A DNA stretch of 58,751 nt from Candidatus Gerdarchaeota archaeon (GTDB lineage Archaea; Asgardarchaeota; Heimdallarchaeia; JABLTI01), in the NCBI GenBank assembly GCA_016840945.1, contig JAEORJ010000020.1, positions 1 to 58,751 of the forward strand, in the 5' to 3' direction. Position numbers and translations under genes: made by a program. Shown here one piece after another: positions 34,211-43,993 of this stretch (the first letter of the stretch is position 1; every line of letters begins with the position of its first letter). Under the pieces are notes generated by a model that searched no databases, was not told the origin of the DNA, and saw only the letters and a program-made list of their open reading frames with translations.

Positions 34211-37200
34211 TTAAAACATTTTGAGAATTTCTAAGAATTCATGATTGATTGGATATAATACAAATAACATATCATATTCAATTTTGCCTTTTGGTGGAAT
34301 TGTTTCAGTAGCCCAACTTTCAACTGAGTTAACGAGCTCTCCTCGATCCATTATATTTAGATTTAAATTCTCACGATCAGGGCCTAATATCGCCATAGCC
34401 ATTTTAGCCTCATCATTTATGAAAATACACCATCTTTTCTGTGTTGCTTTGAAGCCAAAGGAATTATTAAAGGTTCTAGTAATCAATTTATCATTAAATA
34501 GAAAATTGATACTATTATCAACACGACCTGCAACTGAAATATATGAGTCAACACCACCTTCAAAATTCAAGTGAGCATTTGTTGTATTTATTAATCGGAA
34601 AGTAACTTTTAGTGCATTTGAATAAGGAAGTGTTGTATATTCAACTTCAATTTTGATTCCAGAATATATTTCCTTAGATTTTAGGTCACAAGTTATTTTT
34701 ACACCGCCTTCCAATCCTTTTGATAGGATTTCACTTTGGAATTTTTCAAGGTAAGTTATTGGGTTCCAACCATAGGGGTTACTAATATCTGGACCTATGC
34801 CACCAAACCAATCACTGTACCACATGAAAGGTTTAGGTTTAGGCCATGATGATAAAAGATTATTTTCCGAATGAATTGATGGCAATTTTAGTGAAGTGAC
34901 TGTTCCCCCATGATCTTTTGAAACTGAAAAATTAATTTTCCCATTATCAACTGTTATTAGTTCTTTACCTTCAATGTCCTCTTTTTTAACAGAAACTTTA
35001 GTATCTTTATTCAAGATTTGAATCATTATAGGATACTTGAAAGTAAATCCCTCAGTTATTAATCTTAGATCAAAAACAAAGATACGACCATAATAGATTT
35101 CATTGGCAAATAATTTTAGCAACTTCTCATAAGGTTTTTCTTGTGATAACTCACTAATATCCTCTTCAAAAGACTGTGTGTTATCACCAAATTGCACGCC
35201 TTTTGGAAGTGTTATCATAATTTTTCCTTTGAATTTTTTCAAAAGGTTATTTTTAATTGATAATTTCAGTGTATCATCAAAATTCAATGGTTGAATATTA
35301 AATGTTGATTGTTTTCCAAAAATAGTTGATTCGGTATCAATTGTGAATTCTTTAATTATTTTATTAACAATTTTTTCTTGTGGTATGGTAATGGAACTAT
35401 CTTTATGTATGATAGATTTTGCTAATTTTTTGAAATCTTTCCAAGAACCACGACCCAGATAATAATAGAAGTGAGCTTCTTTAGTTTCACCAGGGTTTAT
35501 ACTATCAAAATAAAACTCAAAATTAGGTAATTTGTATGTTATTGGTTCTATTTTTTTCATGAAAGTAGCATCCCAAATAACACCATATAATTTTGAATTC
35601 TCAAATTCACAACAAAACCACGAATCAGACCATTTTTCAATTTCATTTGGGAAGTGTCTGGATGATCGGAAATAATGGCCGTTTTCAAGTTCTAATATAC
35701 CCTTTTCTAAAGGTAGGAACATTTTTCCACCATTAGCAATATTTTCCCAGGAATCACTAAGTAATCGCAAACCAATATTTTTCACTAGTTTATTACTAGT
35801 GTTTATTACATCTACTCTTATATCGATTAAATCAGAACTATTTGATAGTGTGTAAAAACGTCTTACCTTTACTCCTTCTTTTTCTTGAGAAGCAGCAGTT
35901 ATTACCAATGTTATTGATTCTTTATCTTGCATTAATTCTACTTGTTGTTCAACAAGACTTAAACCACCAAAAGCATCAGTATAGGGTAAACCTAAATCTA
36001 GAATATTTGTATAGAGAGGATAGGTTTTATTGTCACGTTTATCAGTAAATTGAGTTAAATGATAAGGTCTAGTTAATCTAAACACTAATCTCAAAGTTTC
36101 GTTTTCAATAATTGCAACCTTGTTCTTTTGAATATAACCGCTACATTTTGGACCCTTATTTGGTAGAGCATTTATTACTGGTAGATATATAACTTCATCT
36201 GGTAGTCTAATAGCACCATCCTTGTCTTCTTTATAGAGATGGAATTTTAGTGATAGAAGATTATCAGAGTAATTTATAGGCGGATTAACTGTTATTTGTA
36301 TATCCTTACGCTCTTTTGACTCAAAAACAACAACTGATTTTATAGGATTCAATAAGACATCTTTTATTTCTTGTAAGTTTAGTGAAATCTTTAGTTTTTC
36401 AGTTGTATTATTATGAAATCTTATATTAATTGTTGAATTTTCACCGGGAATAATTGAACGGATACTTGGTACAATATCAACTTTCAATGGATCAACTGGT
36501 ACGATTCCTGTTGCCAAATCAATTTTTTGATTATCAAAAATTATTTGTGATTCAATTTGATATTTAGTCCTATTATGACCATCATGAGGGTTTATTTCTG
36601 TCCTAATATCAGCATCTAATAAAATAGCATTTTCAATCGTTCTAGATTCTCCTGCATTAACTATATAAGTAATAGCTAATTCGCTTTCAAGTTGGACACC
36701 AGAGTTGATTTTTAATTTTAAAGAAAACTGCTTCTCCTCATTTGTTTCATTTTTAAAAATCCATTTAATAGGTGTTTTTCCATATCCTGCATAACCAATT
36801 GAATTATCTACTAGACAACTACAACCAACGGTTTGATTATCCAATTTTAACTCAAAACCACAAATTTTCTTTGCTTTGTGATCAATAATAACTTTCAACG
36901 AGTTTTGTTCATCACCAACAAAATAATAGTTATATACACTCATTTTATTCATGAATTCAAAATCAGGCTTCAAACTCAATGTTCTTTGATAACTTGTATA
37001 CCAATCAAACTTGTCAAAAAATGGTTTAAATATTTCATTTCTTAATATCCCCGGTATAAAATTCTCCATATAGACCGATGTTTCAGGAGACCAGAAATAA
37101 CCAGTTTTCTTATAGAGTGGGACGGCCTTTAAATTTCCCCCCCAAGTGTGGAGTGTAATAACGTCTTTCTCCATTTCTATTGCTTTCAAATTAGCTCTTA

Positions 37201-37549
37201 ACAAGAGATTTTTACCAATTTTTTTACCTTGATATGACGGGTTCACACCTAACAAACCTACATAACAAGTGTCTTTTTCAGTGAAATGATCTAAAACATC
37301 ACAATGGCCAACTATTTTTCCATCAGCTATAGCAACCATTTTCGATTTATAATCACTTTTTTGTAATTCTTCCAATATTCTTTCAGCTGTAAATACGTCT
37401 CCATGACCAAATCCTCCTGGCCATGAATCAGGATCATCCCAAGTGTTAAAGCTATCAGCAAGCATTTGAGCATCTGATTGATTCTTCTGAAATTCTCTCA
37501 CTTGAAATCCATATTCTTTTGCTTCTTTATCGATCATTTCTTTAGACAT
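34211..37549 (-). CDS. GNAT acetyltransferase fused to a large beta-rich region
   Basis: This protein of about 1112 residues has two parts. Residues 1-180 are a GNAT domain with acetyl-CoA motif YQGKKIG (106-112) and LGVNPSY, LHTWGGNLKAVPLYKKTGY before the end. Residues 200-1110 are beta-rich, with no signal peptide or membrane span. They contain Ig-like parts and repeated strands typical of carbohydrate-active beta-sandwiches. I do not recognise a named family there. ATG 37549 is chosen because AGAGG lies 8 bases upstream; the longer frame would start at TTG 37576. Substrates are unknown, and the fusion is unusual. Confidence 0.75.
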   Translation of the reverse strand: MSKEMIDKEAKEYGFQVREFQKNQSDAQMLADSFNTWDDPDSWPGGFGHGDVFTAERILEELQKSDYKSKMVAIADGKIVGHCDVLDHFTEKDTCYVGLLGVNPSYQGKKIGKNLLLRANLKAIEMEKDVITLHTWGGNLKAVPLYKKTGYFWSPETSVYMENFIPGILRNEIFKPFFDKFDWYTSYQRTLSLKPDFEFMNKMSVYNYYFVGDEQNSLKVIIDHKAKKICGFELKLDNQTVGCSCLVDNSIGYAGYGKTPIKWIFKNETNEEKQFSLKLKINSGVQLESELAITYIVNAGESRTIENAILLDADIRTEINPHDGHNRTKYQIESQIIFDNQKIDLATGIVPVDPLKVDIVPSIRSIIPGENSTINIRFHNNTTEKLKISLNLQEIKDVLLNPIKSVVVFESKERKDIQITVNPPINYSDNLLSLKFHLYKEDKDGAIRLPDEVIYLPVINALPNKGPKCSGYIQKNKVAIIENETLRLVFRLTRPYHLTQFTDKRDNKTYPLYTNILDLGLPYTDAFGGLSLVEQQVELMQDKESITLVITAASQEKEGVKVRRFYTLSNSSDLIDIRVDVINTSNKLVKNIGLRLLSDSWENIANGGKMFLPLEKGILELENGHYFRSSRHFPNEIEKWSDSWFCCEFENSKLYGVIWDATFMKKIEPITYKLPNFEFYFDSINPGETKEAHFYYYLGRGSWKDFKKLAKSIIHKDSSITIPQEKIVNKIIKEFTIDTESTIFGKQSTFNIQPLNFDDTLKLSIKNNLLKKFKGKIMITLPKGVQFGDNTQSFEEDISELSQEKPYEKLLKLFANEIYYGRIFVFDLRLITEGFTFKYPIMIQILNKDTKVSVKKEDIEGKELITVDNGKINFSVSKDHGGTVTSLKLPSIHSENNLLSSWPKPKPFMWYSDWFGGIGPDISNPYGWNPITYLEKFQSEILSKGLEGGVKITCDLKSKEIYSGIKIEVEYTTLPYSNALKVTFRLINTTNAHLNFEGGVDSYISVAGRVDNSINFLFNDKLITRTFNNSFGFKATQKRWCIFINDEAKMAMAILGPDRENLNLNIMDRGELVNSVESWATETIPPKGKIEYDMLFVLYPINHEFLEILKMF

Positions 37550-37657
37550 TTGAATGCCTCTTGTTTTATCAGTCAATTGATATACTATTAATTGTGATTT
37601 AAAATAATGTATTAGCTTTACATTAAATCAAAAATAAATGATTTTGTAATATAGGTT

Positions 37658-38827
37658 TTATTGTTTTTGTGGTAATTCTATGCGAAAAGTTGTTCCTTCG
37701 TTCAATTTACTAGTAAAACTTACAGAGCCATTATGAGCGTCAATTATTTTTTTAACAATCATTAAACCTAATGTCGTATATTTCTTTGTGTCCCAAGCAT
37801 GGTGTATTTTTTCTATAGTTTTATAATCCATACCTTTTCCATTATCAGAAATCATAATAATTACTTTGTCACCAACAGTTTCTCCAGAAATAGTAATAAG
37901 ACTAGCTTTAGCATGTTTAGCAGCATTAATCATAATATTTTCAAAAACTTGATGTAATTTCTGTGGATCGCCAATTAGAATTGGTAATTTATCGATTTCA
38001 ACTTTTATTTTAGGGTTCAAAGTAAAGACTTTTTGGATTAAATCCTCAAACATCTCATTGAGGTTAATCTTTTTTAATTCACCTATTATTTCCCCTTCTT
38101 TTGCTAATATTAGTAAACTTTCGAGGAATTTTACAATAGCATCTATTTGTTCATTAATTTTACTTCTATAAAATGAATCTTCAGCTAATTCGTTATAGGT
38201 GCTGATTACCTGTAACTTACCTCTTATGTCATGAGCTATCGTTGAAGCAAATGATTCAAGTTCATCACGTTGTTTTTGTAATAGCTTCTGATTGTCTACG
38301 ATTTTCTTGACTTCTTTTGCGCTATCTGTAATATCCCGTGTAATACAAAGTAGATATTTTTTACCACCTAAAGTAATTAACTTTGAATAATAACCAATAT
38401 GAACTATCTCACCATTTGGACGCTCAAAATCTAACTCTGTTGACTCCGCATAACCATTAGCTTTAGCTTGTTCATGGATCTTCTTCGCTTGTGCTTGTTT
38501 ATTTATTGGTCTTACTTCCCAGATGGTTAATTTTTTAAGGTATTCAATAGCTCTACCTGTTTGTTCTTCAAATTCAAAGTTTGCTTCTATTATTTTACCG
38601 GAATTATAATCAATTAAAGCTAAACCGTGTTTAGTTTCTTGAAAAATAGTTTTATATTTTAATAATTCATTACTTTGTGTTTTTGTTATATTTTCATTAT
38701 GATCAAATAAATATAACAATTCTTCATATTTTTTCTGCAATTTATGGTATACAGCTAAAATATCCTCTTTAGACATTTTATCAGTAATTGATAATTCTTC
38801 ACTTTCCTTGCCATTTCTCTCATTCAT
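37658..38827 (-). CDS. PAS-domain histidine kinase
   Basis: This soluble kinase has about 389 residues. A coiled coil at the start is followed by a PAS domain (about 60-170) with a PAC-type end (LLCITRDITD). The dimerisation and phosphoacceptor segment has STIAHDIRGKL, with His199 the likely phosphorylated residue. The ATPase domain shows N in ENIMINAAKHA, DNGKGM and LGLMIVKKIIDAHNG. No membrane span is present, so it senses an internal signal. No response regulator is adjacent. ATG 38827 is chosen over TTG 38842; neither has a strong ribosome site. Confidence 0.9.
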   Translation of the reverse strand: MNERNGKESEELSITDKMSKEDILAVYHKLQKKYEELLYLFDHNENITKTQSNELLKYKTIFQETKHGLALIDYNSGKIIEANFEFEEQTGRAIEYLKKLTIWEVRPINKQAQAKKIHEQAKANGYAESTELDFERPNGEIVHIGYYSKLITLGGKKYLLCITRDITDSAKEVKKIVDNQKLLQKQRDELESFASTIAHDIRGKLQVISTYNELAEDSFYRSKINEQIDAIVKFLESLLILAKEGEIIGELKKINLNEMFEDLIQKVFTLNPKIKVEIDKLPILIGDPQKLHQVFENIMINAAKHAKASLITISGETVGDKVIIMISDNGKGMDYKTIEKIHHAWDTKKYTTLGLMIVKKIIDAHNGSVSFTSKLNEGTTFRIELPQKQ

Positions 38828-39024
38828 TTTTGGTGATTCCAATAAAGAAATTCCCTGTTCGTGTTCTCTAAGTCAAATTACTAATATTATTTTGTTTATT
38901 ATTTTTTCGCTTTTTAATAATTCCGTGTTTTTGAGTAAAAATTCTGAACAATCAATACTAAAAGAAAGATTTTTTATTTGAGAATAAATCTTACATCTGA
39001 TTCAAATTAAGGATTCTGTTTATT

Positions 39025-40134
39025 ATGTATGGTGATTTTGCAGAAAAGCTAGCTAAATTAGCAGTTAAATATGCAGTTAATGTTCAGAAAGGTGATTTGG
39101 TGCAGATACGTGGAGTATCAAATGCAGAAGATTTGATTCGTGAAGTTTATCGGGAAGTAATCCTTGCAGGTGGTAATATAATTAACATGCGTATTGGAAT
39201 TCCAGGTACAACAGAAATATTCTATAAAAATGCTTCAGACGAACAAATCAAATATGTAGATCCTTCAGCAATAGATTTTGCTAAAAGACTTAACAAGTCA
39301 ATAACAGTATATTCATCATTTAATACAAGAGAATTGGCTAATACCGATCCTAAAAAACGAACAATGATGAGTGAAGCAACAAAAGAAGTTAGTAATATCT
39401 TCTATACAAGAGCCGCAAAAGGCGAATTAGATTGGACACTATGCCCATATCCTTGCGAAGCTTTTGCCCAAGAAGGGAACATGGGAATAAACGAATATCG
39501 TGAATTCGTTTACAAAGCATTGGCTTTAGATAAGAAGGACCCAATTGCCCATTGGAAAGAAGTTGAGGAAAAACAAGAGGAAATTGTTAAGATTCTAGAT
39601 AAAGGTAAAGATTTCAGAATAGTTGGTGAGGACACAGATATTACTTTTGGTATCGAAGGTAGGAAATGGATTAACTGCTGTGGTCATCAAAACTTGCCAG
39701 ATGGTGAAGTTTTCACTTCTCCAATTGAAGATTCTGTTAATGGTACAATTAGATTTACTTATCCTGGTATCTACATGGGACAAGAAATAGAGAATATTTG
39801 GTTAAAATTCAAAGATGGTAAAGTTGTTGATTATGATGCAGCTAAAGGTAAAGATTTGCTTACCAAAATATTGGAACTTGAAAATGCCAATATTATAGGT
39901 GAATTGGCAGTTGGCACAAATTATGGTATTCAACGATTTACTAAAAACATGCTTTTTGATGAGAAAATTGGTGGTACTATACACTTAGCTCTTGGATTTG
40001 GTTATCCTGATTCAGGATCAAAAAATGTCTCAAGCATTCATTGGGATATCTTGAAGGATATGAAAAGTAAAGATTCAAAGATTTACTTAGATGGTAAAGT
40101 CATTTATCAAGCTGGCAAGTGGCTTATACCTTAG
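39025..40134 (+). CDS. M29 aminopeptidase (AmpS/PepS type)
   Basis: The 369-residue protein is a cytosolic two-metal aminopeptidase of the M29 family. Motifs include NLPDGEVFTSP, YMGQEIENIWLKF, IGELAVGTNYG, and IGGTIHLALGFGYPDSGSKN followed by SIHWD, which together hold the metal ligands of M29 enzymes (two Glu, Tyr, His, Asp). Length is close to the family norm. The ATG is 39025; the stop is TAG. It is flanked by divergent and parallel unrelated genes, and is followed by a T-rich stretch at 40151-40170 that may end transcription. Confidence 0.9.
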   Translation: MYGDFAEKLAKLAVKYAVNVQKGDLVQIRGVSNAEDLIREVYREVILAGGNIINMRIGIPGTTEIFYKNASDEQIKYVDPSAIDFAKRLNKSITVYSSFNTRELANTDPKKRTMMSEATKEVSNIFYTRAAKGELDWTLCPYPCEAFAQEGNMGINEYREFVYKALALDKKDPIAHWKEVEEKQEEIVKILDKGKDFRIVGEDTDITFGIEGRKWINCCGHQNLPDGEVFTSPIEDSVNGTIRFTYPGIYMGQEIENIWLKFKDGKVVDYDAAKGKDLLTKILELENANIIGELAVGTNYGIQRFTKNMLFDEKIGGTIHLALGFGYPDSGSKNVSSIHWDILKDMKSKDSKIYLDGKVIYQAGKWLIP

Positions 40135-40304
40135 TTTTAATTATGCGGGGAGGTTTTTCTTCTTTTTTTATACTCAAAAAGCGTTAACTATTTGTATACG
40201 GAAGTTTAAGCAAATATTAAAAAAGGATACAATAGCAATTACTAAAATAGGTAATTGAATTACTAATTAACAGTATTAATCAAAAAAGAATCAGAGGACT
40301 TTAA

Positions 40305-41657
40305 ATGAATAATAGAGCTAGACACACAATCTTCTTGTTTGCAGTGACACTGCTATCAATAAATATCTTAGCAGTAGCAATTAGTCAAGGTTATGTTACA
40401 TATGATGTGATTCATAATGGTTACTTCGAGTCAACAAAAGAAATCATTACTTGGGGAGGCGATCAAGAAGAAGGTTCAGCTTATGTTGATATTGATGTTG
40501 AAGAGAATATTATAATGACTTGTTTTTCATATTCCTATGATTCTAATAAAACTGTTACAGTTATAAAATACAATAAAACTTTAGATAAACTCTGGGAAAG
40601 ATCCTGGGATATAAATGATGATGCAAACCCAGTAGGCATAGTTACAGATTCAAATAAGAATATTTATGTTGCTGGAACTGTCAATACACAATTTGAAGCT
40701 GGTAAATTTGTTCTTGATCCATTTATCATTAAATATGATGAAAATGGAACTCGACTTTGGAACTACACAACTCATAAAATTGATCAAATAGATTATGTTC
40801 GTGCAGTAGCAATTGATGATGATTTTAATATTTATTTAACTGGAGATTGTAATGGTACTTCTGGACAAGTGTTCATATATCAATATGATTCAGATGGCAT
40901 TAAACAATGGGAATATTATTATGGCGAAACAACACCTTACGAAAATGTCAGTCCTTCAGGTATAGAAATTGATAGCCAAGGGTACATTTACCTAAACGCT
41001 ACAACAAACAACACTGTTGCAGGTAATTTTGATGATTTAGTTTTAATAAAATTAAATTCAACTGGCATACCACTTTGGGACACTACCTTTGGTGGAATTG
41101 GTGTTTCAGATAATGGTTATGATGTCGCAATTGCTGATGATTCCACTATATATATCGTAGGTCAACTTGAATCATCAGTAGCAACACCAACTGATGTTGT
41201 AGTTTTGAAACTAAATTCAACTGGAGATATATTATGGAATAGCACTTATGATTTAGCTGTCGATAGTGGTATTGGTATTACTGTCAATCAACATAACAAC
41301 CCTGTTATAATCGGTAATTCGAATTATTATGATGCTAATGGTGATATTATTCTAGCTGAATTCGCCCAAAACGGCACACTTATCTGGGAAAGCTCATATC
41401 AAGGAGATCTTGTTGATCAAGCTTCTGATATCAAGGCGTATAATGATAAACTCTATGCTGTTGGTAGTACATTCAATGAAACAACATCATCTTTTGATAT
41501 AATAATAATAATTTACGAAGATGATTATTACACTGACTTTCCAACAATTGGTCCTTATGGAAGAATCTTTAGTTATATTATAGGAATTACACTATTGGTC
41601 TTTTCAGCGTTTATAATAACTTCATTGCTATTAACTTATGGAAAAAAGAAGAAGTAA
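40305..41657 (+). CDS. Secreted beta-propeller (SBBP-type) surface protein with C-terminal anchor
   Basis: This 450-residue protein has an N-terminal signal peptide (basic start, hydrophobic to about residue 26). About seven repeated blades of roughly 55 residues follow. Each carries a pattern like DDNFNIYLTGD, VLKYD-x-NG and LWNST, typical of SBBP beta-propellers. A C-terminal membrane helix lies at about 421-443, ending in YGKKKK. The propeller would face outside and probably binds a ligand or another protein. Many NGT/NST sites suggest glycosylation. No adjacent partner is obvious. A T-rich terminator begins right after the stop at 41660. Confidence 0.75.
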   Translation: MNNRARHTIFLFAVTLLSINILAVAISQGYVTYDVIHNGYFESTKEIITWGGDQEEGSAYVDIDVEENIIMTCFSYSYDSNKTVTVIKYNKTLDKLWERSWDINDDANPVGIVTDSNKNIYVAGTVNTQFEAGKFVLDPFIIKYDENGTRLWNYTTHKIDQIDYVRAVAIDDDFNIYLTGDCNGTSGQVFIYQYDSDGIKQWEYYYGETTPYENVSPSGIEIDSQGYIYLNATTNNTVAGNFDDLVLIKLNSTGIPLWDTTFGGIGVSDNGYDVAIADDSTIYIVGQLESSVATPTDVVVLKLNSTGDILWNSTYDLAVDSGIGITVNQHNNPVIIGNSNYYDANGDIILAEFAQNGTLIWESSYQGDLVDQASDIKAYNDKLYAVGSTFNETTSSFDIIIIIYEDDYYTDFPTIGPYGRIFSYIIGITLLVFSAFIITSLLLTYGKKKK

Positions 41658-41788
41658 AAATTTCTTTTTTCTTTTTTCACTTTAAAATACTAATTTAGCT
41701 AAAAATTAATTCTTTTATTTCTTCTTTAAAGTTAGCTTTTTTTATGATAGATTTTTAAGAGATTAATGATATTGAATACTGATTATTT

Positions 41789-42052
41789 ATGACAGTTGAT
41801 GAGAATTTTAAAATTGATGTTTTTATAGATATTAGAGGATTACCATGTCCAATTCCATCAATGAAAGTACGAATGCAAATGGCTAAAATGCAACCAGGAG
41901 CAATTCTTAAAGCTATAACAGATGCACCACATTCTAGAAATAGTATCCCAAGATTTTGCAATAATTTTGGTCATGATTTAAAGTTAATAACTGAAGAAAA
42001 TGGCGTTTATACCTTTATTATTAAGAAAAGATCAAAGGATTCAACAGATTAG
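41789..42052 (+). CDS. TusA-family sulfur carrier protein
   Basis: An 87-residue cytosolic protein has the family core: DIRGLPCPIPSMKVR with the catalytic cysteine of the CPxP motif (Cys21), strand-helix-strand, and ending IIKKRSKD. TusA-like proteins receive and pass on persulfide sulfur for tRNA thiolation, molybdenum cofactor or sulfur metabolism. Several other sulfur-handling genes are about 10 kb away (persulfide dioxygenase/rhodanese at 52416), but no adjacent partner is seen. The start is ATG; the stop is TAG. Confidence 0.9.
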   Translation: MTVDENFKIDVFIDIRGLPCPIPSMKVRMQMAKMQPGAILKAITDAPHSRNSIPRFCNNFGHDLKLITEENGVYTFIIKKRSKDSTD

Positions 42053-42060
42053 CGTAATGC

Positions 42061-42912
42061 TTATTTTTTAATTGATAATAATTTTGCTAATCCATCGCCT
42101 TTAATTAAATTAATTTGATCTTGAGGTAAAGGTAATTTGTTAATTTTTAAAATAATATTTTTTAAATTATCATAACCCATAGGAGTATCAGAGCCCATAA
42201 AGACATGATCTGCTCCAAAATACTTGACAGCTTTCAAAATTCGTTTAGTACTAGTAATATAATAGGTAGACGTATCAAAATAGATATTTGTTAAATCAGA
42301 ACCTTTCTTGATTACATTTTCTAATCCCATTAAATGAGCCACAATATAATTTGTTTTAGGATTTTCTCTAGCTAATTCAACAAACTCATTTGCATCTTTT
42401 GAAACATAAAGATGAATGAAAACAGGTAAATTATTACTAGCTGCAAATTGTGAAACTCTACTCATTTCTTCACTTTTGTTTGAAAATGGAACAACACATT
42501 GGTGTAATTTTATACCTTCAAATTTCATTTCTTTGTAATTTAGAATTAATTTTTCATAATAATTGTTATCATTAAAATTAACCCAATAAAACTGTATTAT
42601 TTTCTGTGGTAATTGTTGTTTTAATGAGTAAACAAAATGGTTTCCTAAATCCCTATCACCAACTTTTTTTGAAATCATACGAAGAAATCTGTTGGAAAAA
42701 AGATGCAATTTTGGTCTTGTACTAATAAATGACTCCTTAAGACGAGGTCGTTTTGGTTCTTCATCTGATTGCCCTCTGCCTGCACAAAGTACAATTTTAT
42801 CGACATTATAATCATTTGTTAATTGTTTTATTGAATCTACATTAGAGTATTCGCCATAAGCATGTCCATGACCATCAATTATCACAAAATCACATCGTAA
42901 GTTCTTTGACAT
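42061..42912 (-). CDS. Amidohydrolase-type metal-dependent hydrolase (PF04909-like)
   Basis: This protein of about 283 residues has a TIM-barrel amidohydrolase pattern. DGHGHAYGE near the N-terminus carries the first metal histidines. VFIHLYV and YIVAHLMGLENV are the middle metal strands. IYFDTSTYY and HVFMGSDTPMG supply the final aspartate. The 3' side ends with a helix-rich GDGLAKLLS. The frame extends to TTG 42969, but the extra residues are hydrophobic and unlike the family. ATG 42912 puts the start 11 residues before the DGHGH strand, as usual. Substrate is unknown. Confidence 0.8.
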   Translation of the reverse strand: MSKNLRCDFVIIDGHGHAYGEYSNVDSIKQLTNDYNVDKIVLCAGRGQSDEEPKRPRLKESFISTRPKLHLFSNRFLRMISKKVGDRDLGNHFVYSLKQQLPQKIIQFYWVNFNDNNYYEKLILNYKEMKFEGIKLHQCVVPFSNKSEEMSRVSQFAASNNLPVFIHLYVSKDANEFVELARENPKTNYIVAHLMGLENVIKKGSDLTNIYFDTSTYYITSTKRILKAVKYFGADHVFMGSDTPMGYDNLKNIILKINKLPLPQDQINLIKGDGLAKLLSIKK

Positions 42913-43062
42913 AAAAGTTAGACAAATACCCATTTTTAAATTATCTATTAGCGAACAAAATTGAGTCAATCAATTAATAACGATATTCAAGTCTTTAAGC
43001 AAAAGTATAAAAAGAAAACTTAGTAAACTATCCTTTGGTATAATTAGGGAACTGAAATACTA

Positions 43063-43404
43063 ATGAAGACTCATGATACCATGATTAAAATCTTAGAATT
43101 ACGTGAGCTTGAGAAAGAATTAAGCGAATCTTGTCAAGATAATTGTCAAAATTGTCATGATGTTATTCGTGAGAGAATCAATAATCTAATACAGATTATT
43201 GGAAATGATGTTATTGAGAATCCTCATTTTCTAAAAAATCGTGATTTTTTACTTAGAATTCAAGAATTAAATGCCCTCGAAGGAATGATTTGCGGGTTAT
43301 GTAAAGGTATTTGTGGCGAATGTAAAAGCGACTTAAAAAAGAGATTACAGAATTTATGTGAATTATTAGAAAGAGATTGCAATAATTGTCCTTGTGATTC
43401 CTAA
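43063..43404 (+). CDS. Cysteine-rich protein with internal duplication
   Basis: This 113-residue protein has two similar halves. The first has ELEKELSESCQDNCQNCHDV and IRERINNLIQII. The second has ELNALEGMICGLCKGICGEC, then KSDLKKRLQNLCELL. The Cys pattern is C-x3-C-x2-C in the first, C-x2-C-x3-C-x2-C in the second, and C-x2-C-x-C at the tail. The helices around them suggest metal or cluster binding in a helical hairpin. I know no family for it. The start is ATG 43063; it ends 3 bases before the convergent RHH gene. Confidence 0.6.
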   Translation: MKTHDTMIKILELRELEKELSESCQDNCQNCHDVIRERINNLIQIIGNDVIENPHFLKNRDFLLRIQELNALEGMICGLCKGICGECKSDLKKRLQNLCELLERDCNNCPCDS

Positions 43405-43407
43405 CAA

Positions 43408-43638
43408 TTACTCCTTACCACTGTTCTCTACGAAAGACTTTTTGAATGCTATTCTAGCTGCTTCACGATCTCTTATTTCTTCCTCTAATCGTCTTTGTAA
43501 TTCTCTTAGCATCCAGCGTACCAATTCAGCATCAGAAGTAATACCTGAGTAATCCTTTAACCAATCAATTCGTTCCTTTACTTCTGAATTGTAAATATCG
43601 ACATGAAGTGTCTTAAGTTTAGATTTTTTATCAGTCAT
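43408..43638 (-). CDS. Ribbon-helix-helix (RHH) transcriptional regulator
   Basis: This 76-residue protein has a beta strand (KTLHVDIYN), then two helices (VKERIDWLKDYSG and SDAELVRWMLRELQRRL). This is the RHH or MetJ/Arc/CopG fold for DNA binding, with a charged C-terminal tail. It would bind DNA as a dimer. It is divergent from the AbrB-type gene at 43812; the gap between holds repeated sites. The genes may form an autoregulatory pair or an antitoxin-like unit, but no toxin gene is seen. Confidence 0.75.
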   Translation of the reverse strand: MTDKKSKLKTLHVDIYNSEVKERIDWLKDYSGITSDAELVRWMLRELQRRLEEEIRDREAARIAFKKSFVENSGKE

Positions 43639-43688
43639 ACTATGATAAAATCGATTTATGGGTTTATAACTTTACCGAATAATTATAT

Positions 43689-43782
43689 ACACTGGCAATC
43701 ATTATCATATTTTACCATACACTACCAAATATTTATAAACCCTATTACGCCATATTTTACCAAAGAGTGCCAATTTATACCA
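43689..43782. promoter_or_regulatory. Repeated operator-like sites between RHH and AbrB genes
   Basis: The 12-mer CATATTTTACCA is present twice, at 43706 and 43751, exactly 45 bases apart. Related units are ACACTGGCAA (43689), ACACTACCAA (43719) and AGAGTGCCAA (43764), at 30- and 45-base spacing. These spacings suggest operator sites for one of the two regulators, but the AT-rich background makes some chance similarity possible. TATA-like TTTATA sequences lie near 43732 and 43774. Confidence 0.5.
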
Positions 43783-43811
43783 AAAAGAATAATCCAGAGA
43801 AGTGAAAAATC

Positions 43812-43985
43812 ATGGCTGTAAAAGTAGATGTTCAATTAAGACAACAGGGCCGAGTTGTTATACCATCTAATATTAGAAGAAAATATGATCTGAAAGATGG
43901 GGATTGGATCAAAGTTGTGCTTTTGTTTGAAAGCGATGACGTATGCAAGGAAGCTATAATCGCTAAAGCAAAAAAAACGGAATAG
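43812..43985 (+). CDS. AbrB/SpoVT-type DNA-binding protein (57 aa)
   Basis: This 57-residue reading frame (ATG 43812, TAG 43983-43985) reads MAVKVDVQLRQQGRVVIPSN, then IRRKYDLKDGDWIKVVLLF. RVVIP-x2-IR-x-K-Y-x-L-K-x-GD is the SpoVT-AbrB signature, a swapped-hairpin DNA-binding dimer. The tail is basic (AKAKKTE). It is divergent from the RHH gene with operator-like repeats between them. AGTGAA lies 6 bases upstream of the ATG. Confidence 0.85.
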   Translation: MAVKVDVQLRQQGRVVIPSNIRRKYDLKDGDWIKVVLLFESDDVCKEAIIAKAKKTE

Positions 43986-43993
43986 GTTTGTAG

